Assembly (NCBI RefSeq): GCF_022919835.1 | Contig: NZ_CP095074.1 | Coordinates: 124,001-188,000 of the forward strand | Direction: 5' to 3' | DNA: 64,000 nucleotides | Source: Halobacillus shinanisalinarum | Lineage (GTDB): Bacteria; Bacillota; Bacilli; Bacillales; Halobacillaceae | Part shown: positions 16,939 to 26,344 of the stretch, piece by piece | Numbering within the stretch: position 1 is the stretch's first letter | Layout: each line of letters opens with the position of its first letter | Made by a program: the position numbers and the translations under genes | Notes under the pieces: generated by a model | Database searches by the model: none | The model's input: only the letters and a program-made list of their open reading frames with translations | Told to the model about the DNA's origin: nothing

Positions 16939-18228
16939 TTATTTCATAATACGAGATAAATGTTCAAAAAAGTTGGGATAAGAGATATTAATACAATCCT
17001 TATCTTCAATAGTCACGTTAGAATCTGTTATTAGTGATGCGATTGCATTCATCATTCCAATACGATGATCACCGTAAGAATGAACGACTGCCCCTGTTAA
17101 AGGTGTAGGCCCGTGAATGATTAAACCATCATCCGTCGATTCAATGTTAGCTCCCAGTGCTATTAAATTTTGGGCAACGGCCGCAATTCGATCTGTCTCT
17201 TTCACACGTAGTTCCTTAGCATCTTTAATGACCGTTGTCCCTTCTGCTTGTGTCGCTGCTAATGCTAGAATAGGAATTTCATCGATTAAGTTAGCAATGA
17301 TATCGCCTTCAACTGTCAGCGCTTCCAGTGGGCCTGATTTTACTGTAACGTCACCGACAGGTTCATGACCGACATAAGTTTGGTTGGAAATGGCAAGGTT
17401 GGCCCCCATCCTTTGTAAGGTAGTAATAATTCCATCTCTTGTGGGATTTAAACCTACGTTCTTTATGGTCAACTCACTATCTTGGGTTAGTAATCCAGCA
17501 ACGAAAAAGAAAGCTGCTGAAGATATGTCGCCAGGTATATGTAAATCTGAGGCCATCGGCTGCTGATTACCAGGAACAGTGATCACATTTTCATTTTTGT
17601 TTATTGTAATTCCGTACTGTGGCATAAGCATTTCTGTATGATTTCGAGTGATTCCTCTTTCATAAACCTTTGTTTCCCCTTCTGCCAGCATCCCAGCTAG
17701 CAATAAAGCCGACTTAACTTGAGCGCTCTTCACATTCATTTCTATTGTTACACCTGATAACTTCCTACCTTTAAAGGCGAGCGGCAACTGTGTGGCTTCC
17801 GTTCGGCCGTATATATGTGCGCCCATCTTCTCAAGAGGAACAACGACGCGGTCCATTGGACGTTTAGCTAACGACTCATCCCCATAAGCAACAGTGAACA
17901 GTGGTAAACCCGCTAATACACCACTCATTAAACGAGCAGTAGTTCCTGAATTACCAAAATATATAGGTGCTGCGGGTTCTGTTAAATGTTTAATTCCCCG
18001 CCCATAGATCGTTAACTTATCCGCCTCTTGATCAATTCGGACTCCTAGTTTTCTAAAAGCCTCTACAGTGCGTAGACAGTCTTCTCCAGTTAGGAAGTTA
18101 TACACATATGATGTTCCTTCTGCCAACGATGAAAAAATAACAGCACGGTGTGAGATAGATTTATCGCCTGGTACTTGCAATGCGCCATGTAAACCCTTGG
18201 TAGCTGGTTGTAATTCAATTGTCGTCAT
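16939..18228 (-). CDS. aroA: 3-phosphoshikimate 1-carboxyvinyltransferase (EPSP synthase)
   Basis: It catalyses the sixth shikimate step, joining PEP to shikimate-3-phosphate. Signatures include PGDKSISHRAVIFSSLAEG, LGNSGTTARLMSG-type sequence, RPMDRVVVPLEKMGA, and the C-terminal RVKETDRI and YGDHRIGM. The 429-residue length matches the two-domain enzyme. AAGGAGG is seven bases before the ATG. Equivalent to B. subtilis aroE in naming. It is the last gene of the aroC-aroB-aroH-hisC-tyrA-aroA run, 12 bases after tyrA. The SGTTARL region keeps the class features; I did not judge inhibitor sensitivity. Confidence 0.96.
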   Translation of the reverse strand: MTTIELQPATKGLHGALQVPGDKSISHRAVIFSSLAEGTSYVYNFLTGEDCLRTVEAFRKLGVRIDQEADKLTIYGRGIKHLTEPAAPIYFGNSGTTARLMSGVLAGLPLFTVAYGDESLAKRPMDRVVVPLEKMGAHIYGRTEATQLPLAFKGRKLSGVTIEMNVKSAQVKSALLLAGMLAEGETKVYERGITRNHTEMLMPQYGITINKNENVITVPGNQQPMASDLHIPGDISSAAFFFVAGLLTQDSELTIKNVGLNPTRDGIITTLQRMGANLAISNQTYVGHEPVGDVTVKSGPLEALTVEGDIIANLIDEIPILALAATQAEGTTVIKDAKELRVKETDRIAAVAQNLIALGANIESTDDGLIIHGPTPLTGAVVHSYGDHRIGMMNAIASLITDSNVTIEDKDCINISYPNFFEHLSRIMK

Positions 18229-18240
18229 ACAGCGGCCTCC

Positions 18241-19341
18241 TTAATCCTGAATCATCACTTCATATCCTTTATTAAGCAGTGATTGATAGCTGGCTTGTTG
18301 TTCCTTCCCCGTCTGAAAACTAATTCTAAGCACACCTGTTATTCCCTCTCTTATTTCAAGTATACGAATATTTTTGATACTAATCTCTTTTTCAGCTAGT
18401 AATTTAATAACCTTATGAATCGCGCCTGGTTGGTCATGAATATCTACATAGACATCGTAAAAGGCAGGAATAGCCCCCTTTTCACGAATAGGTAAGCCAT
18501 CACGATAATTTTTTGCTTCAACTAAATACTGATAGGTGGACTGAGCTTCACCATTTTCAAGCAACCGCTTCATATGTTTCATTTCTTCGATCCAATCCTC
18601 AAGCATATGAATTAACAGCTTTTTGTTTTGAAAAAAGATATCCTGCCATAGTTTTGGGTTGCTTGAAGAAATTCTAGTAATATCTCGAAATCCTCCCGCA
18701 GCCAAGTGCTCAAGCGTCGGATGAGTTTTCTGCCATTTTTTAGCCTGATGGACGAGTGATGACGCGATCAGGTGTGGGAAGTGGGAAATCACTGCCGTCA
18801 TTTCATCATGCTCTTTTGTCGAGAGCGTTAAGAATCTGGCTCCTGTTTTTGAGAAAAGCTCTTGAAGAACGGAAGCATCGGCGGAATTCGCCCCCTTAGC
18901 CGGCGTTAACACAAAAATTGCATTTTCGAATAAATGCGGCTTTGCAGCAGTATATCCTTGTTTATGGGAGCCCGCCATGGGATGGCCGCCTACGAATGAA
19001 ACCAATGGATTTGTAAGCTCCTGGGCAGCCTGCAAAACTTGACTCTTAACAGAGGACACATCTGTGACGAGTAAAGGTTTATCTAGTCTTAAATCATTCA
19101 GCTGTTTTACATACTCGATCGTTGTTGATATCGGCGTAGCGAGAACTAACACGTCAGCTTCTTCAACACCCTTTGAGAACTCTTCCACCTGCTCATGAAT
19201 GACACCTTGTTTCTTGGCGATGGCAAGTGTTTGGGGATCAGGGTCCATCCCGGTGATCTTTACATTTTTTTGTTTGGCTACATTCATTGCCAGTGATCCG
19301 CCAATTAACCCCAACCCGACAAAAAATATCGTTTGGCTCAT
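18241..19341 (-). CDS. tyrA: Prephenate dehydrogenase with C-terminal ACT domain
   Basis: It oxidatively decarboxylates prephenate to 4-hydroxyphenylpyruvate for tyrosine. The NAD-binding motif GLGLIGGSLA is at residues 9-18, and the catalytic-region blocks VGGHPMAGSHKQG and ISHFPHLIASSLV are present. Residues from about 295 onward (FYDVYVDIHDQPGAIHKVIK) form an ACT domain, which suggests feedback control by tyrosine as in other Bacillus enzymes. The start ATG shares four bases with the hisC stop (ATGA), so translation is coupled. The length of 366 is standard. Confidence 0.95.
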   Translation of the reverse strand: MSQTIFFVGLGLIGGSLAMNVAKQKNVKITGMDPDPQTLAIAKKQGVIHEQVEEFSKGVEEADVLVLATPISTTIEYVKQLNDLRLDKPLLVTDVSSVKSQVLQAAQELTNPLVSFVGGHPMAGSHKQGYTAAKPHLFENAIFVLTPAKGANSADASVLQELFSKTGARFLTLSTKEHDEMTAVISHFPHLIASSLVHQAKKWQKTHPTLEHLAAGGFRDITRISSSNPKLWQDIFFQNKKLLIHMLEDWIEEMKHMKRLLENGEAQSTYQYLVEAKNYRDGLPIREKGAIPAFYDVYVDIHDQPGAIHKVIKLLAEKEISIKNIRILEIREGITGVLRISFQTGKEQQASYQSLLNKGYEVMIQD

Positions 19342-20432
19342 TTAAGAATGCCTGCAAGCTTTTGTTGTATTTCCTGTTGAACAATCGCCATATCCTCTTT
19401 ATCACCAATTGTCAGCCTGATGGACTGAGGAATACCAAGTGCTTCCCCAGCACGAACAATAAATCCTTTACTTAACAAGTGTTCAAACATCTCATCGCCA
19501 CTAATAGGTAAATGAATAAGAACAAAGTTGGCTTCTGATTCGTAGTAACTAATCTGGTTTTCATCTAAGAATGACATAAGCGATTGTTTGTTTTTGGCGT
19601 TTTCGGTTGTTGTTTCTTCTATAAACGACTGATCATCGAGGGCGATGATCGCTGCCGCTTGTGCAATCGTCGAAGTGTTAAAGGGTTCTCTTGATGGTTC
19701 AAGTATGTGAATTAAAGGTTTTGCTGCAACACCATAACCAATTCTAAGACCTGCTAAGCCATATGCTTTTGAAAATGTGCGGAGCACGATTAAATTCTCA
19801 TAGTTCTGTAAAGCTGCGATGGAATCAAAGTAATCTTCCGTTTTCATGTATTCATAGTACGCTTCATCAATAACAACCAACACATGAGATGGGCAATTTT
19901 TCATAAATTCACTAAGAACGTTGTCATTAATATGTGCGCCTGTAGGGTTATTCGGTGTACATAGCCAAAGAACGCGCGTATGTGCATCCACCTGCTGAAG
20001 CATTTCGTCAAGATCATGATGGCCATTGTTCAATGGAACCTCTCTCACTTCAGCCCCTTCAATTAACGCGTTGTGCCGATACTGAGGGAAAGTAGGTGCG
20101 GCCATAACCGTATTCGCTCCAGGCTCTAAGAAGGTACGACAGATGACTTGTACGATCTCGTCAGAGCCATTACCAAAAATGAGTTGTTCCTCATCCACAT
20201 TTAAAAAGCCGGCCATCTTTTTGCGTAATGTCGCTGCATACCCGTCAGGATATTTCTCAAGCTGGGTAATTAAATCCGGTAGCTGCTTCTTTACTTCTGA
20301 GGAAAAGCCAAAAGGATTTTCATTGGAAGCTAGCTTAACGATCCGGTCAAGATTATGCTCACGCTTGACTTCTTCAATTTGTTTGCCCGGTTTATATGGG
20401 GTCATTTGTTTTAGAATTTCTTTTGACTTCAT
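19338..20432 (-). CDS. hisC: Histidinol-phosphate / aromatic aminotransferase
   Basis: A class I/II PLP aminotransferase of 364 residues with the PLP-lysine block TFSKAYGLAGLRIGYG, LWLCTPNNPTG and a conserved C-terminal Arg in IRLTIG. Embedded between aroH and tyrA it is expected, as in B. subtilis, to serve both histidine synthesis and the last step of tyrosine and phenylalanine synthesis. GGAGGAG precedes the ATG at 20432 by eight bases; a GTG at 20441 lies on top of that site and is unlikely. Only 15 bases separate it from aroH, where B. subtilis carries six trp genes. Confidence 0.94.
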   Translation of the reverse strand: MKSKEILKQMTPYKPGKQIEEVKREHNLDRIVKLASNENPFGFSSEVKKQLPDLITQLEKYPDGYAATLRKKMAGFLNVDEEQLIFGNGSDEIVQVICRTFLEPGANTVMAAPTFPQYRHNALIEGAEVREVPLNNGHHDLDEMLQQVDAHTRVLWLCTPNNPTGAHINDNVLSEFMKNCPSHVLVVIDEAYYEYMKTEDYFDSIAALQNYENLIVLRTFSKAYGLAGLRIGYGVAAKPLIHILEPSREPFNTSTIAQAAAIIALDDQSFIEETTTENAKNKQSLMSFLDENQISYYESEANFVLIHLPISGDEMFEHLLSKGFIVRAGEALGIPQSIRLTIGDKEDMAIVQQEIQQKLAGILK

Positions 20433-20447
20433 AAAAAACACTCCTCC

Positions 20448-20810
20448 TTAGCTTCTTAAATCTGGTCTCAACTGTTTGGCATTGTAATGATAAACATGTT
20501 GAATTTGCTCTTGTACTCGAGAGGTTTCAACTGTCACCATCACACGAATACAGCGGGCTAAACTATTAGGAACAGGGATTTCCTGCATACACATTACTGG
20601 TACATGTGTCCAACCTTCAAGCTTTCGTAACGATTTTGCTGGGAATGCTCCATCTAAATCAGCTGTGACAGTAAAAAAAACAGACGTCACATTTTCCGCC
20701 TTTATATCATTTTGCTTTATAACAGCCAGCATTAACTCATGCGCTTTTTCAATAATCGCTTCCCCATCATTTTTATCTACGGTTGTAGCTCCCCTAACTC
20801 CTCTGATCAA
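20448..20810 (-). CDS. aroH: Monofunctional chorismate mutase
   Basis: It rearranges chorismate to prephenate. The protein is of the small AroH trimer class: IRGVRGATTVDKND, SVFFTVTADLDGAFPAKSLRKL, HVPVMCMQEIPV and the arginine-bearing CIRVMVTVET. The most probable start is a TTG at 20810, eight bases after AAGGGGG, giving 120 residues that begin right at the conserved IRG; an ATG at 20843 would add 11 residues without a ribosome site. The TTG start overlaps the end of aroB by 17 bases. It supplies prephenate to TyrA encoded two genes on. Confidence 0.92.
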   Translation of the reverse strand: MIRGVRGATTVDKNDGEAIIEKAHELMLAVIKQNDIKAENVTSVFFTVTADLDGAFPAKSLRKLEGWTHVPVMCMQEIPVPNSLARCIRVMVTVETSRVQEQIQHVYHYNAKQLRPDLRS

Positions 20811-21891
20811 CGATACGTCCCCCTTCTTTTTGAACAAAATCATTAAGTGACTGGATTAATTCTTGATCAGTCAGTTTGATGACAGTTGGTGATCCTACTT
20901 CATTTAATAAGACGTAGTGGATTGAATTTTCAAGCGTCTTTTTATCCAATTTCATTCTTTTTAAGGTGGCTTCTACATCAATACGGGCAAGCAAGTGTAG
21001 TGGATAATTGTTGTCGTCAAGCCATTTCTGATATTGGGAGTATGGTAATTTGGCAGCTAATTTTACCTGACTTATCTTCATTGCAAATAACATTCCGATG
21101 GCCACCGCCTCTCCATGTGTTACCTCGCCATAACCAAATTCCGCCTCAAGGGCGTGGGCTAAAGTATGGCCCAAATTTAAATGCTTACGCACACCTGTCT
21201 CTCGTTCGTCGGATTCGACAATTTGAGCTTTTACACGAATACCTGATGTGAGGTGATCAATTAAATCATCCTCTTCTATCGATTCAAGAGAGGTATCCAT
21301 TAAGTGTTGAAACCATTTTGAATCACTTAGTAATGCATGCTTAACAACCTCGCCATACCCGGATCTGACTTCCTGTATTGATAAGGTAGTGATTGTTTCT
21401 GTATCGTAGATGACTTGTACGGGACTATAAAAACTTCCGATCAAATTCTTCCCTTTGTCATGATTTATTGCTACTTTGCCACCTACACTGCTGTCATGGG
21501 CTAAGATCGTTGTTGGCATTTGCAAAAAGTCGATTCCTCTTAGATAGGTGGCAGCCACGAATCCTGCTAAATCACCGATGACCCCTCCGCCAAGAGCTAT
21601 GATCAGTGAACTGCGATCAAGTTGATCTTCCAGACAGCGATCGAGTAATCCACTGTAGCAGATGACACTTTTCGATTGTTCCCCTGCTGGAACAATCTCC
21701 GAAGAAACCACTGTATCACTTCCAAAAGCAGCAACAACATCTTTCAAATATAACGGAGCGACACTAGAATCTGTAATAACCAACACTTTGGAATAGTTAT
21801 TTTTTAATAAATCAGATAGTTGATGCCGTAATCCAGCCCCTATATTAACCTGATAGTCATTTGAGGACGATCGAATCGTTAATGTAGTCAT
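20794..21891 (-). CDS. aroB: 3-dehydroquinate synthase
   Basis: It cyclises DAHP to 3-dehydroquinate, the second shikimate step, with NAD and a divalent metal. Seen are the NAD-binding block ALGGGVIGDLAGFVAATYLRG, the metal ligands in HLNLGHTLAHALE and HGEAVAIGM, and YGEVVKHALL. The 365-residue length is normal. The ATG follows the aroC stop directly (TAAATG), and its 3' end overlaps aroH. This indicates tight translational coupling of aroC-aroB-aroH. Confidence 0.96.
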   Translation of the reverse strand: MTTLTIRSSSNDYQVNIGAGLRHQLSDLLKNNYSKVLVITDSSVAPLYLKDVVAAFGSDTVVSSEIVPAGEQSKSVICYSGLLDRCLEDQLDRSSLIIALGGGVIGDLAGFVAATYLRGIDFLQMPTTILAHDSSVGGKVAINHDKGKNLIGSFYSPVQVIYDTETITTLSIQEVRSGYGEVVKHALLSDSKWFQHLMDTSLESIEEDDLIDHLTSGIRVKAQIVESDERETGVRKHLNLGHTLAHALEAEFGYGEVTHGEAVAIGMLFAMKISQVKLAAKLPYSQYQKWLDDNNYPLHLLARIDVEATLKRMKLDKKTLENSIHYVLLNEVGSPTVIKLTDQELIQSLNDFVQKEGGRIVDQRS

Positions 21892-23058
21892 TTAGAAGCT
21901 GCGAACCTCCTTGCGATAATCATCTACTGCACGCTTAAGACGCGGAAAATAGTCAGAAGGAAATTCTTCCGTAATTGCTTTAGCAAGCTCAAATGCAACG
22001 ATGTGTTCCATAACAACAGAAGCTGCCGGGACCGCACAAGAGTCAGAACGTTCTATACTCGCTTGGAAAGGTTCTTTTGTTTCGATATCAACACTTTGCA
22101 AAGGTTTATATAACGTAGGGATCGGCTTCATGACACCTTTTACAATAATAGGCATCCCTGTCGTCATTCCACCTTCAAAACCTCCTAGGCGGTTTGTGCC
22201 ACGGTAATAGCCACGTTCCTCACTCCATAAAATTTCATCATGGACTTCACTGCCATTCTTTCTAGCCGCTTCGAAGCCAATACCGAACTCTACCCCCTTA
22301 AAAGCATTGATACTCATCACACTTCCAGCAATTCTCCCATCTAATTTACGATCATACTGGACATAGGATCCTAATCCCGGCGGCATCCCTTCAACATATA
22401 CTTCTGCAACCCCACCAATCGAATCTCCTTCTTTTTTAGCTTGGTCAATCGCTTCCATCATTTTATTGGCTGCTTTTTCATCAAACGTACGGACTGGAGA
22501 TGCTTCTGATATAGCTGCACGTTCTTTGAGCGATAGACTTTCATCAACATCACTGACAATGCCAGCGATCTCACGAACATAGCCAGCTACTTCTATTCCA
22601 AGTTCACGCAGCAAAATTTTCGCAACAGCACCTGCCCCTACTCTAGCTGCCGTTTCACGGGCTGACGAACGTTCTAACACATTTCGCATATCCCTGTGAC
22701 CATATTTCAAACCACCATTTAAATCTGCGTGACCAGGTCTTGGCCTCGAAATTGTCCTTCTCACCTCAGCATCGTCAGCGAGTGGCTCATCCCCCATTAT
22801 ATTGCGCCAGTGCTTAAAGTCATCATTATGTACAACTAGCGAGATTGGTGAGCCAAGTGTGTACCCGTGTCGGACACCGCTCGTGATCTCTACTAAATCT
22901 TTTTCAATTTGCATTCTCCGGCCACGTCCATGTCCTCCTTGTCGACGAATCAATGATTCATTAATTTGATCTGCAACAATAGGAAGATGTGATGGTACCC
23001 CTTCGATAATTGTTGTCAATTGCTTCCCATGTGATTCTCCAGCTGTTAAATAACGCAT
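21892..23058 (-). CDS. aroC: Chorismate synthase
   Basis: It converts EPSP to chorismate using reduced FMN. All three family signatures are present: [17 protein letters not shown] at the N-terminus, [18 protein letters not shown] in the middle, and the [16 protein letters not shown] region at the C-terminus. AGGGGG lies nine bases before the ATG at 23058, giving 388 residues; the frame continues to 23106 without support. It is the first gene of the aromatic operon; in B. subtilis it is named aroF and follows cheR. The 150 bases upstream are A/T rich with no promoter I can defend. Confidence 0.96.
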   Translation of the reverse strand: MRYLTAGESHGKQLTTIIEGVPSHLPIVADQINESLIRRQGGHGRGRRMQIEKDLVEITSGVRHGYTLGSPISLVVHNDDFKHWRNIMGDEPLADDAEVRRTISRPRPGHADLNGGLKYGHRDMRNVLERSSARETAARVGAGAVAKILLRELGIEVAGYVREIAGIVSDVDESLSLKERAAISEASPVRTFDEKAANKMMEAIDQAKKEGDSIGGVAEVYVEGMPPGLGSYVQYDRKLDGRIAGSVMSINAFKGVEFGIGFEAARKNGSEVHDEILWSEERGYYRGTNRLGGFEGGMTTGMPIIVKGVMKPIPTLYKPLQSVDIETKEPFQASIERSDSCAVPAASVVMEHIVAFELAKAITEEFPSDYFPRLKRAVDDYRKEVRSF

Positions 23059-23210
23059 AGATGACGACCCCCTGTAGTAAATTTTAAATATTACTATATC
23101 ATACACATCGATATTTGTGTGCTTTAACGTTGCAAAGTTTTAAAAAATCAATAAATTTGCGTTTATATCACTAGCATTTGGAAGCCTCGTGTTCTCTCAA
23201 GTAATGATTC

Positions 23211-23984
23211 TCACTCTTTTTTATAAAAAAATGTATCAAATGAACGGAAACTGTACTGGTTGGGTGTGAAAATTTGTTCCGTACTTCCTACAAAAAAGAT
23301 TCCACCTTTGTTTAATGCTTCACTAAATTTGGTATAGATTCTTGATTTGGCCTCTTCTGTAAAGTAGATAAGCACATTTCTGCATACGATTAAATCACAA
23401 TAGCTTTCATAGCGGTCAGCTAGTAAATTCTGCTTTTTAAATATGACACATTGTTTTATATTGTTGTTTATTTTATACAAATTCTTTTGCTGTGTAAAAT
23501 ACTGTTTCTTCACTTCATTAGGCATTTCTCTTAATGAACGCTCAGGATAGACTCCAAGCTCTGCCCGTTGTATTGCTTTTTCATCGATATCTGTTGCAAT
23601 CACTTTAATTTTTTCGAGTGGGATATATTGACTAAGAATGATTGCTAACGTGTAGGGTTCTTCTCCTGTTGAACAAGCTGCACTCCATACTTTAATTTTC
23701 CTGTTTTCCTTCAATAAGTGGGGAAGAACTTTCTTTTCAAGCACATCCCATCTTTGTCGGTTACGATAAAATTCAGATACGTTGATTGTCATCCTATCTA
23801 GCAGTTCATTAAATAATTCTCCATTGCCATGTAATGATTGGTAATAGTCACGGAAATTACCAAATCCCCTTCGATCACGTAAGGTTGTCAATCTACGCTT
23901 CATTTGCGCTTCTTTATAAAGATATAAATCGATGCCAGATTTCTGTTTAATTTTTGTGACAAACTCGTCATAATCATGGCTCAT
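23211..23984 (-). CDS. cheR: Chemotaxis protein methyltransferase
   Basis: It methylates glutamates of chemoreceptors using S-adenosylmethionine. The N-terminal all-helical CheR domain has the receptor-region basic block MKRRLTTLRDRRGF, and the SAM-binding motif SAACSTGEEPYTLAIIL, ATDIDEKAI and the late CRNVLIYF are seen. The length is 257 residues, as usual. It is the lone chemotaxis gene here, between ndk and aroC, exactly as in B. subtilis. The product acts at the inner face of the membrane with receptor arrays. Its presence implies a motile relative. Confidence 0.95.
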   Translation of the reverse strand: MSHDYDEFVTKIKQKSGIDLYLYKEAQMKRRLTTLRDRRGFGNFRDYYQSLHGNGELFNELLDRMTINVSEFYRNRQRWDVLEKKVLPHLLKENRKIKVWSAACSTGEEPYTLAIILSQYIPLEKIKVIATDIDEKAIQRAELGVYPERSLREMPNEVKKQYFTQQKNLYKINNNIKQCVIFKKQNLLADRYESYCDLIVCRNVLIYFTEEAKSRIYTKFSEALNKGGIFFVGSTEQIFTPNQYSFRSFDTFFYKKE

Positions 23985-24055
23985 AATAATGCTCCTAACG
24001 TCCCATTATCTTTTAAGACTACTCCAAGGAGCTTGATGTGTAAATATTTATAGAC

Positions 24056-24088
24056 AATAAAAAAACCGCCTTCCATAAAAAGGCGGTT
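24056..24088 (-). terminator. Terminator of ndk
   Basis: Stem AACCGCCTT/AAGGCGGTT (24064-24072 and 24080-24088) followed on the minus strand by a seven-T run. This separates ndk from cheR transcriptionally. Confidence 0.88.
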
Positions 24089-24099
24089 GTTACGTTTAT

Positions 24100-24546
24100 T
24101 TAATAGACCCATGTCAGGTTATCTTTTTGATATGGAATTAGCTCCGATTCATCAAAAAATAGATTGATTTCACGTTCAGCGCTTTCACTAGAGTCTGATC
24201 CGTGAATAACATTTTTGCCAACTGTGACACCGTAATCCCCACGAATTGTACCCGTTGTAGCATCTTTAGGGTTCGTAGCTCCCATCATTTGACGTGCTGT
24301 AGCAATGACATTTTCCCCTTCCCATACCATTGCAAATACAGGTCCAGAAGTAATGAATCCTACAAGCTCTCCGAAGAAAGGCTTATCACTATGCTCTCCG
24401 TAATGTTCTTCAGCAAGCGCTTGTTTAATCGTCATCAATTTTGCACCAACCAGTTTGTAGCCTTTCTTTTCGAACCTCGAAGTAATATCTCCAATCAGAT
24501 TTCTTTGTACACCATCAGGTTTAACCATTAAAAATGTCTTTTCCAT
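24100..24546 (-). CDS. ndk: Nucleoside diphosphate kinase
   Basis: It transfers gamma-phosphate between nucleoside tri- and diphosphates through a phosphohistidine. The active-site motif [12 protein letters not shown] is intact, with H115 the phosphorylated residue. The N-terminal [18 protein letters not shown] and the Kpn-loop region [18 protein letters not shown] are also conserved. The length of 148 residues is standard. A GAGGTGAG site precedes the ATG. It lies between hepT and cheR and ends at its own terminator. Cytoplasmic, housekeeping. Confidence 0.97.
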   Translation of the reverse strand: MEKTFLMVKPDGVQRNLIGDITSRFEKKGYKLVGAKLMTIKQALAEEHYGEHSDKPFFGELVGFITSGPVFAMVWEGENVIATARQMMGATNPKDATTGTIRGDYGVTVGKNVIHGSDSSESAEREINLFFDESELIPYQKDNLTWVY

Positions 24547-24639
24547 GAATACTCACCTCAAGCTTTATGTATAGTCTGAAAGCGCTTTTAACAAGTGCCA
24601 TTAAAGATTCTACCAAAGAATACGGATTGTGGCAAACTC

Positions 24640-25611
24640 TTACGCTCTTCTTTTTCCAATATATTTAGCAATCCCTTTGAGTGTTTGCTTTGCTCGTAAA
24701 TTAGGCAGCTCATTTAATGATTGGTAGGCTTTGCTTAAATATTGGTCACTCACCTCTAGAGAGCGTTCAATCGAACCATTGGATTGGATCTTTTCGAGCA
24801 ATGGAGCAATGTCAGCAGATGTAAGCTCCTTCTCACCCTTAAATATGTCTTTCAGTTGTTGTTTGAATTCTTTATCCTCCATAGAAAACAGAACAGGTAA
24901 AGTAATGTTCCCTTGAAGCAAATCACTTCCTGCTGGTTTGCCTAGATCTTTCTCAGATGCTGTAAAATCTAATACGTCATCGATGATTTGATAGGACATC
25001 CCTACGTAGTAGCCATAGCGATATAAAGCAAGCTCTTTTTCTTTAGGAGCGTTTGCAGCAATGGCGCCTAAGCGGCAGCTTGCAGCAATAAGAATAGCCG
25101 TCTTTCTTTTGATTCGACGCAAGTAGTTCCTGAAGTTCTGCTCCACAGTATATTTATCTTGTATTTGATCAATTTCGCCTAAACAGAGTTCGACCATAGT
25201 CCTCGCCAAAATTTGATGTGCTCTTGGATTATCAAGTGTTGATAAATTTTCTAATGAACGGGCAAAAATGTAATCGCCTGTGTACATCGCAATTCGGTTG
25301 TCCCATTTTGATTTAATCGTAGGTTGGCCTCTTCGGAGTTCAGCTTCGTCAATCACATCATCATGAACGAGTGAAGCTGTATGTATTAGTTCAAGAGACA
25401 CAGCGACAGCTTTCATCCGCTCTAGGTTGTAGTCGCCAAATTTCCCTGCAAGCAAAACAAAAACTGGACGGATCCGTTTTCCGCCCGCATGCAGTAGTTG
25501 CCCTGAGGCTTCACGAAGAACAGGGTTTCCTGACTGAATCGTTTCGTTTACTGCATCTTCAATTTTAGCTAGATCCTGCTTTAAAAATGAATAAATCATC
25601 GCTAATTTCAT
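24640..25611 (-). CDS. hepT: Heptaprenyl diphosphate synthase component II
   Basis: The catalytic subunit of the two-component trans-prenyltransferase that makes the C35 side chain of menaquinone-7. Both aspartate-rich motifs are present: HDDVIDEAELRRG (first) and QIIDDVLDFT (second), and GGKRIRPVFVLLAG binds the homoallylic substrate. The length is 323 residues. It follows menH by 19 bases. GGGG about ten bases upstream serves as ribosome site, rather weak. It needs the HepS component encoded two genes upstream. Confidence 0.94.
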   Translation of the reverse strand: MKLAMIYSFLKQDLAKIEDAVNETIQSGNPVLREASGQLLHAGGKRIRPVFVLLAGKFGDYNLERMKAVAVSLELIHTASLVHDDVIDEAELRRGQPTIKSKWDNRIAMYTGDYIFARSLENLSTLDNPRAHQILARTMVELCLGEIDQIQDKYTVEQNFRNYLRRIKRKTAILIAASCRLGAIAANAPKEKELALYRYGYYVGMSYQIIDDVLDFTASEKDLGKPAGSDLLQGNITLPVLFSMEDKEFKQQLKDIFKGEKELTSADIAPLLEKIQSNGSIERSLEVSDQYLSKAYQSLNELPNLRAKQTLKGIAKYIGKRRA

Positions 25612-25630
25612 TAATCATCATCCCCGGTCA

Positions 25631-26341
25631 TTACAATTGCTTCCTCCCGATATGCATGGCTGCCACGCCACCAGTGTAGGGTTTCACTTCAACATTTTTT
25701 AATCCTGCTCGATAAAACATCGCTGCTAATTCATTTTTACCCGGGAAATCCTTTGCCGATTCATGAAGCCAGCTATACTCTTGATAACTTTTAGCAAACA
25801 GTTTTCCAAACAACGGCATAATGTTTCTAAAATAAAAATAGTAAAGGCGCTTAAAGATTGGGTTTGTAGGCTGAGAAGTTTCTAAACAAACAACTTTCCC
25901 TCCCGGCTTAACTACCCGCTGCATTTCTTTAAGTACTTGTAGGTAATCCGGAACATTTCTTAAACCAAACCCAATCGTTACATAATCGAACTGATTATCT
26001 TCAAATGGAAGTTCCATTGCATTCCCATGCTCAAATTCCACTTGCGTTTTACGTGCAGCTATTTTCTTTTTTATTCCGACTGAAAGCATATTGTCACTAA
26101 AATCCAGCCCGACTGCCTTACCAGTAGGCCCGACTTCCTCTGCCAAAGCCATTGTCCAATCTCCCGTGCCGCAGCACACATCGAGAGTGTGATCACCTTT
26201 TGAAACGTTCATACGCTTCATAACATCTTTCCGCCATAACCTATGCTGTTGAAATGAAATAATAGAATTCATCCGGTCATAACGGTTATATATATTCTCA
26301 AACACGTGATGGACACGTTCCTCTTTCGATTGTTGCTGCAT
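25631..26341 (-). CDS. menH: Demethylmenaquinone methyltransferase
   Basis: It methylates demethylmenaquinone with SAM, the last step of menaquinone synthesis (UbiE/MenG family; called menH or ubiE in B. subtilis). The SAM site [28 protein letters not shown] and [13 protein letters not shown] are clear. The length of 236 residues is normal. It lies between hepS and hepT with gaps of 3 and 19 bases, so all three genes of the menaquinone side chain and ring finish are in one transcript. Menaquinone is the substrate of the QcrABC complex also encoded in this window. Confidence 0.95.
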   Translation of the reverse strand: MQQQSKEERVHHVFENIYNRYDRMNSIISFQQHRLWRKDVMKRMNVSKGDHTLDVCCGTGDWTMALAEEVGPTGKAVGLDFSDNMLSVGIKKKIAARKTQVEFEHGNAMELPFEDNQFDYVTIGFGLRNVPDYLQVLKEMQRVVKPGGKVVCLETSQPTNPIFKRLYYFYFRNIMPLFGKLFAKSYQEYSWLHESAKDFPGKNELAAMFYRAGLKNVEVKPYTGGVAAMHIGRKQL

Positions 26342-26344
26342 CGT

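Noticed and set aside
20886..21251. 121-codon plus-strand frame antisense to aroB
   Set aside because: aroB is a complete, well-conserved gene on the other strand; the antisense frame has no ribosome site and no recognisable domain.
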